A DNA stretch of 64,000 nucleotides. Source: JAJTFA01 sp051715425. GTDB taxonomy: Bacteria; Bacteroidota; Bacteroidia; UKL13-3. The position numbers and the translations under genes were made by a program. Each line of letters opens with the position of its first letter. The stretch's first letter is position 1. Of the stretch, positions 59,968-64,000 are shown piece after piece. A model generated the notes under the pieces. That model saw nothing but the letters and a program-made list of their open reading frames with translations, was not told where the DNA came from and made no database searches. Location of the stretch: NCBI GenBank assembly GCA_051715425.1, contig JBPXJS010000002.1:310001-374000 (forward strand), written 5' to 3'.

Positions 59968-62580
59968 TTAGTTTCTGATTAATTGAATGGTACCATTCAT
60001 AGGTCTGATCTTTAATCCATCCAAAAACTTTTCGTGCACCTTACAGGTATAAAAGTAAATGCCCTCGGAACAATTTGATCCTGAATCTTTAGCTTTTCCA
60101 TTCCAGTTAATATCCAAATCGGTCGTTTCATAAACGCAATCGCCCCAGCGGTTATAAATTTTCAGTTCTATTTTTTCAATAAACCGGTATGGAAAAGGAT
60201 TAAGTACGTCATTCAGCCCGTCACCATTTGGCGTAAATACATTTGGAATGCGGTAGTCTGGGCAGTTGTCCACGCAGTATTCATTTAAAAACTGACTTTC
60301 GTTATTAAAAGTATCAACCCCGGTTACCACATAACAGCCTGCAATTCCTTTTTTTAATATCTCTCTGGAGTCGCTATAAGATGCAAACAGGTTGCTTACA
60401 TTTCCCAGTAATTGATAGGTTGAATCTGTTCTTAATGGCTTATAGTATATATTATACGAAACCACATCATTGGCGCATGCCATATTGTTTAGCCACTGCA
60501 GTTTGTTGGTAAAGCCAATAAAATCGGTACATGGAGAAACAACAACAAGTTCGGGCGGACATGGTTTAATGGTATCAATAGGGGTTCCGCATATTTCCTG
60601 TGAGAAATTTTCTGTACTGTCGGGTATTAGTGAATACTTACCATATGATTTTACCACATAACAATACTGGGTATTATTAAGAAGGCCTTCATCCGTGTAT
60701 GAGTTTTCTGTGGTAGATGCAATGGAGTCAAATTGCATGGATGCATTTTGCCGGTAAATAACATAAGACACATTGGTCCATGGAACGCTTGCATTCCAGC
60801 TTAAAATATTTGTTTCATCGGTGCAGTATACCTTTGCGCGCAGAGAAGAAGCCACAGGACTGGCATCAACCAATTGCACTCCGGAGGTAGTGTTACAATA
60901 AAAATCAATCTTATAAAAGATCTGCCTCTCTGTGGTATTCAGCAGCGAATCATAAAATACAGAATCTCTTATGGAGATAAAATCTGCATACTCAATGGTA
61001 TCAAATGCAATGTATGGAGATTCTCCTGAGGCCCTGTTAAACACCAGGCGATAGGGTGGGGGGAACTGAGTAATATCCAGCGTGTCTGGCCTGAGCCATG
61101 TGCCTTCTACCGCACCGAGTGTTTGGGAAGTATGGCTTACACTTACGCGTGTAATTACAGGCTTGCTTCTGATAATGGCATCGCAAACTTCTTCTGATGC
61201 ATAACTTTCTGCATCATAAGAATAAATGGGCTTACCGTAACGGTCTCTTGCCGGATAAACCGCCACCAGCCGGTAACAGTATTTAACAAGCGGAGATAAC
61301 CCGGTTCCGTTGTTTGTATCGTAGTAGCTGGTATCACCAATATTAAGAAGGGTAGCTATCAGTTTGTAGCCAAGCTCAGGTGGCAGCCCGGTTTGGCAGG
61401 AAGTGGGTGACCAGACGGTTGAATCTATTTTACGGTAAAGGAGGTATTTATTGGCCAGTCCGCATGAATCGCGGTTCCAGCTAACCACAAATCCATTATT
61501 AACCTGTTTGGTTTTTAAATTTTGTGGTGGTGGCCCTATTACTTTTATCCGGAATGGTTTGATATCGGCTAGTTGCACAGCAAAGTCGTCATTTACTTTT
61601 ATTACCCCCTGATGGGCAAAATAACGGATATGGTTACAGTTGGTTTTCCATAAAAACTCTGAGCTTACAAATGTAACCCCGGAAGCAGGATCAGGATTCA
61701 TGGTTGCAGGATTGCTTGGCTGTTCAAAAGGCCCACCATATCCGCGGAGTCTGAGAACCTGTCCAGCATTGGGATCAGAAGCGGTAGCTGTGAAACTCAC
61801 ATTTGTTCCCGACATCACGCAAATATCAGGTAAAGGTGCAATTTGAGGAGGAGAGTTGGGGCAATCCAGAATTTCAATCTGCATATCCCTAACCACATAA
61901 CCAACAAGTTTATCGTTTCTGTATTCATTAATCCTGATGGCTATATTGTAAATGCCTTTGATAATAGGTGAGGTCCATGTTACCTGTCCGGTAAGTGCAT
62001 CAAGGGTAAAACTGGCGCTGTGTTGAGGGGTAATATAATTTGGAACATCAAGTCCCGGAGCCTGTTTTGGGGGCACCAACTGATAAGATAAAGAGTCTCC
62101 GTCTGCATCATGAGCTCCCGGATTGTGCACATAAACAGAACCTTTACAGCCCTCATCAATTGGAGGAACGTAAAGGATAGGAGATTCATTGGAACCTATA
62201 CTGTTGTTTATTCGTAAAAAACTCTCTACATAAAAAGGAACGTTCACGGAATTGCCCCCGTTGATATTTTCAATACTGCTCACCCTGTTGGGATCTGTAA
62301 AACTGATGAGGTAAGTTCCGTATGACTGATAGGCATGATCAGCGATATAAATATTTCTCTGTACTTTGGAATTAATGGTTTCTGCCTTGGTCCGGGGGAT
62401 ACTTTCTTCTTTACCATCACCCCAAACAATAGTCAGGGTTCTGGTATTTTCATTTGCCGGTTGCCGCGGATCCGTATAGGTAGTGGCTGTAATCCTATAC
62501 AATTTATCAGACAAACGCTGATACGTAATTTCTCCGGCACGGTAATGGGTGGCAAAAACCGAGAAGGTGGTACATAACAA
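59968..62580 (-). CDS. Gliding-motility-associated C-terminal (CHU_C, T9SS type B) protein with FnIII-like repeats
   Basis: The 870-residue secreted protein has repeats with Cys pairs (NILSWNASVPWTNVSYVIYRQ, FTNKLQWLNNMACANDVVSYNIYYK, VVSWNRDSCGLANKYLLYRK). It ends with the CHU_C domain (PNVFTPNGDGLNDVLNPFPYRFIEKIELKIYNRWGDCVYET...), a type B T9SS signal. The start is doubtful. TTG at 62580 leaves only LCTTFSVFA as a signal. The frame stays open upstream, where residues LNKISIHQFILIPVILL form a complete signal peptide, but no ATG or GTG exists before the stop near 62675. A non-standard start or a sequencing or assembly error is possible. The beginning of the mature part is THYRAGEITYQ. Confidence 0.85.
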   Translation of the reverse strand: MLCTTFSVFATHYRAGEITYQRLSDKLYRITATTYTDPRQPANENTRTLTIVWGDGKEESIPRTKAETINSKVQRNIYIADHAYQSYGTYLISFTDPNRVSSIENINGGNSVNVPFYVESFLRINNSIGSNESPILYVPPIDEGCKGSVYVHNPGAHDADGDSLSYQLVPPKQAPGLDVPNYITPQHSASFTLDALTGQVTWTSPIIKGIYNIAIRINEYRNDKLVGYVVRDMQIEILDCPNSPPQIAPLPDICVMSGTNVSFTATASDPNAGQVLRLRGYGGPFEQPSNPATMNPDPASGVTFVSSEFLWKTNCNHIRYFAHQGVIKVNDDFAVQLADIKPFRIKVIGPPPQNLKTKQVNNGFVVSWNRDSCGLANKYLLYRKIDSTVWSPTSCQTGLPPELGYKLIATLLNIGDTSYYDTNNGTGLSPLVKYCYRLVAVYPARDRYGKPIYSYDAESYASEEVCDAIIRSKPVITRVSVSHTSQTLGAVEGTWLRPDTLDITQFPPPYRLVFNRASGESPYIAFDTIEYADFISIRDSVFYDSLLNTTERQIFYKIDFYCNTTSGVQLVDASPVASSLRAKVYCTDETNILSWNASVPWTNVSYVIYRQNASMQFDSIASTTENSYTDEGLLNNTQYCYVVKSYGKYSLIPDSTENFSQEICGTPIDTIKPCPPELVVVSPCTDFIGFTNKLQWLNNMACANDVVSYNIYYKPLRTDSTYQLLGNVSNLFASYSDSREILKKGIAGCYVVTGVDTFNNESQFLNEYCVDNCPDYRIPNVFTPNGDGLNDVLNPFPYRFIEKIELKIYNRWGDCVYETTDLDINWNGKAKDSGSNCSEGIYFYTCKVHEKFLDGLKIRPMNGTIQLIRN

Positions 62581-62703
62581 TATGACCGGAATAAGAATAA
62601 ACTGATGTATCGAAATCTTGTTCAGCGTATTGAAAATTATGGATGCGTGAAAGTAAGCAATTTAATATTAACAAGATAAGAAAAACTGACGAATAGTTGC
62701 ATA

Positions 62704-62739
62704 AAAAATCCCGTAGTAATTTATACCAACGGGATTTTT
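62704..62739 (-). terminator. Terminator after sdhB
   Basis: AAAAATCCCG and CGGGATTTTT form a 10-bp stem with loop ~16 bases, lying 19 bases after the sdhB stop on the minus strand. The A/T flanks could serve both directions. Confidence 0.75.
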
Positions 62740-62757
62740 AAGAAGATGTTTTACCGG

Positions 62758-63522
62758 TTATACTTTTTGAGAAGAAAATTGTGCGGTTATATAATCACGG
62801 TTCATGCGGGCAATATTGCTAAGGGAAATCCCTTTAGGGCATTCTGCCTCACAGGCACCGGTATTGGTGCATGATCCGAAACCTTCGGCATCCATTTGGG
62901 CTACCATATTCATTACCCTGCCATGTCTTTCAGGTTGACCCTGAGGCAATAAGGCGAACTGGGAAACTTTTGCAGATACAAATAGCATTGCCGAGGCATT
63001 TTTGCAGGCAGCTACACAAGCTCCGCAACCAATACATGTGGCGGCTGCAAAAGCAGCATCCGCATCATCTTTTCCGATGGGTGTAGAGTTGGCATCCTGC
63101 GCATTACCGGTATTTACCGAAATAAATCCACCAGCCGAAATAATACGGTCAAATGATGTTCTGTCAACGGCCAGGTCTTTTATTACCGGAAAAGCTGCAG
63201 CTCTCCAAGGCTCTACTACAACGGTATCTCCGTTTTTAAAAGAACGCATATGCAACTGGCAGGTAGTTACCCCCTGCAAAGGGCCATGCGGACGGCCATT
63301 GATAAACATGCTGCACATTCCGCAAATACCTTCACGGCAGTCATGATCAAACGCTACCGGATCTTTTCCTTCATTAATTAAACGCTCGTTTAAAACATCG
63401 AACATTTCCAGAAAACTCATATCCGGTGAAATTCCCTGAACAGGGTAGGTTTCAAAACGTCCGCGATCGTCTTTATTTCTTTGTCTCCACACTTTAAGTG
63501 TTAGGTTCATTTCTCCACTCAT
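62758..63522 (-). CDS. sdhB: Succinate dehydrogenase/fumarate reductase iron-sulfur subunit
   Basis: The 254-residue protein transfers electrons from the flavoprotein to quinone. It has the 2Fe-2S Cys set (CREGICGMCSMFINGRPHGP plus a later Cys in TTCQLHM) and ferredoxin-like Cys groups CIGCGACVAACKN and CTNTGACEAECP for the 4Fe-4S and 3Fe-4S clusters. It follows the flavoprotein gene by 73 bases. Relative to E. coli SdhB, the order and spacing resemble the Bacteroidota complex II type B. Confidence 0.94.
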   Translation of the reverse strand: MSGEMNLTLKVWRQRNKDDRGRFETYPVQGISPDMSFLEMFDVLNERLINEGKDPVAFDHDCREGICGMCSMFINGRPHGPLQGVTTCQLHMRSFKNGDTVVVEPWRAAAFPVIKDLAVDRTSFDRIISAGGFISVNTGNAQDANSTPIGKDDADAAFAAATCIGCGACVAACKNASAMLFVSAKVSQFALLPQGQPERHGRVMNMVAQMDAEGFGSCTNTGACEAECPKGISLSNIARMNRDYITAQFSSQKV

Positions 63523-63595
63523 GTTTTTTAGTGTTTTGTATTGGTTGATGTATTGGCCATGGCATTAAATAAACAATGGCTGTTACGTAACTTTA

Positions 63596-64000
63596 TTATT
63601 TATAACTGCGTTGTGCTATTTTAATATTCTCGTATTTCAGGTGTTCCTTATTCAACTCCCATCCGCCATTGGTAAGGTACTCCCATGCGGCAACGTAACT
63701 GTAATTGTCGTCATCGCGCAGGGCTTCACCTTCTTCTGTCTGGAATTCTTCCCTGAAATGGCCTCCGCAGCTCTCATTTCGGTTTAAGGCATCCATACAC
63801 ATGAGTTCTCCCAGTTCAAGAAAATCGGCCACACGGCCTGCTTTTTCCAGCTCAGGGTTAAATTCATTGATCTCTCCGGGTACACGCAGGTCTTTCCAGA
63901 ACTCAGCACGTAAAGCCTGAATTTCGCCAATGGCTTGTTTAAGGCCTTCCGCGTTTCTTGCCATACCACATTTATCCCACATAATTAAGCCCAAACGTTT
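63596..64000 (-). CDS. sdhA: Succinate dehydrogenase/fumarate reductase flavoprotein subunit, partial (C-terminus)
   Basis: The frame is open to the right edge, giving the last ~134 residues. They match the C-terminal helical part of SdhA (GLKQAIGEIQALRAEFW, MDALNRNESCGGHFREEFQT, EGEALRDDDNYSYVAAWEY and NEHLKYENIKIAQRSYK-like end). The active-site and FAD-binding parts lie outside. The following sdhB on the same strand confirms the operon order sdhA-sdhB. Confidence 0.9.
   Translation of the reverse strand, partial: KRLGLIMWDKCGMARNAEGLKQAIGEIQALRAEFWKDLRVPGEINEFNPELEKAGRVADFLELGELMCMDALNRNESCGGHFREEFQTEEGEALRDDDNYSYVAAWEYLTNGGWELNKEHLKYENIKIAQRSYK

Noticed and set aside
1..64000. CRISPR array, tRNA or rRNA genes
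   Set aside because: No regularly spaced identical repeats and no cloverleaf or rRNA-like segment was seen by eye; a tRNA scan was not possible.

Overview
The window is from a member of the Bacteroidota, probably a Chitinophagales- or Sphingobacteriales-like lineage. The evidence is several secreted proteins with type IX secretion (T9SS) C-terminal sorting domains, a CHU_C (type B) sorting domain, a Porin_10 family porin, a PorV/PorQ-like protein, DUF4919 and MCE lipoproteins, LytS-type kinases with periplasmic TPRs, and promoter-like TAnnTTTG boxes. The bulk is core chromosome, interrupted by accessory blocks.

Layout. 1-10 kb: a partial porin, a choice-of-anchor/LVIVD T9SS protein, purine nucleoside phosphorylase and LpxK on the minus strand, then parE and parC on the plus strand. 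10-12.5 kb: two small secreted or lipoprotein genes and a VOC protein, surrounded by degenerate 'word-like' intergenic repeats. 12.5-19 kb: an AT-rich accessory island. It holds an AvcD-like anti-phage dCTP/dCMP deaminase, a long stem-loop followed by a truncated group II intron, four small genes of unknown function and four copies of a REP-like palindrome (three of them directly behind a small gene), and a decayed HigB toxin beside an intact HigA antitoxin. 19-25 kb: a truncated-globin lipoprotein, ArfB, a PorV-like protein, a methyltransferase, and an intact HipBA toxin-antitoxin pair whose promoter lies inside nested inverted repeats. 25-30 kb: a carbamoyltransferase cassette (SGNH, carbamoyltransferase, DUF5989, SxtJ, SGNH).

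The most unusual system is at 32.3-39.1 kb: a compact azole-forming RiPP (TOMM/LAP-like) cluster. It has a 102-residue precursor with a Cys-rich core, an E1-like leader-binding protein, a YcaO cyclodehydratase ending in a PxPxP tail, a SagB-type FMN dehydrogenase, a 734-residue TPR protein of unknown function, a papain-like cysteine protease and a cupin. The last steps are translationally coupled. No transporter, Lan-type dehydratase or thiopeptide cyclase is visible. A CarF/TMEM189-type plasmanylethanolamine desaturase follows.

40-52 kb holds an MCE lipoprotein, a kelch T9SS protein, a cold-shock protein, two tandem paralogous TPR-LytS kinases, a NarL/NarX-like pair, and a PAS kinase with a receiver-only regulator. 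52-64 kb holds large T9SS cargo proteins, asparagine synthase, riboflavin synthase, a CHU_C protein, and the iron-sulfur and partial flavoprotein subunits of succinate dehydrogenase. A dispersed repeat of tandem GAGTG-TTTT-CACTC hairpins occurs three times (12.8, 32.0 and 50.2 kb), each time in an intergenic space before an accessory or regulatory gene.

All calls come from reading the sequence. No database search or folding program was run, so family names rest on recognised motifs and gene order.
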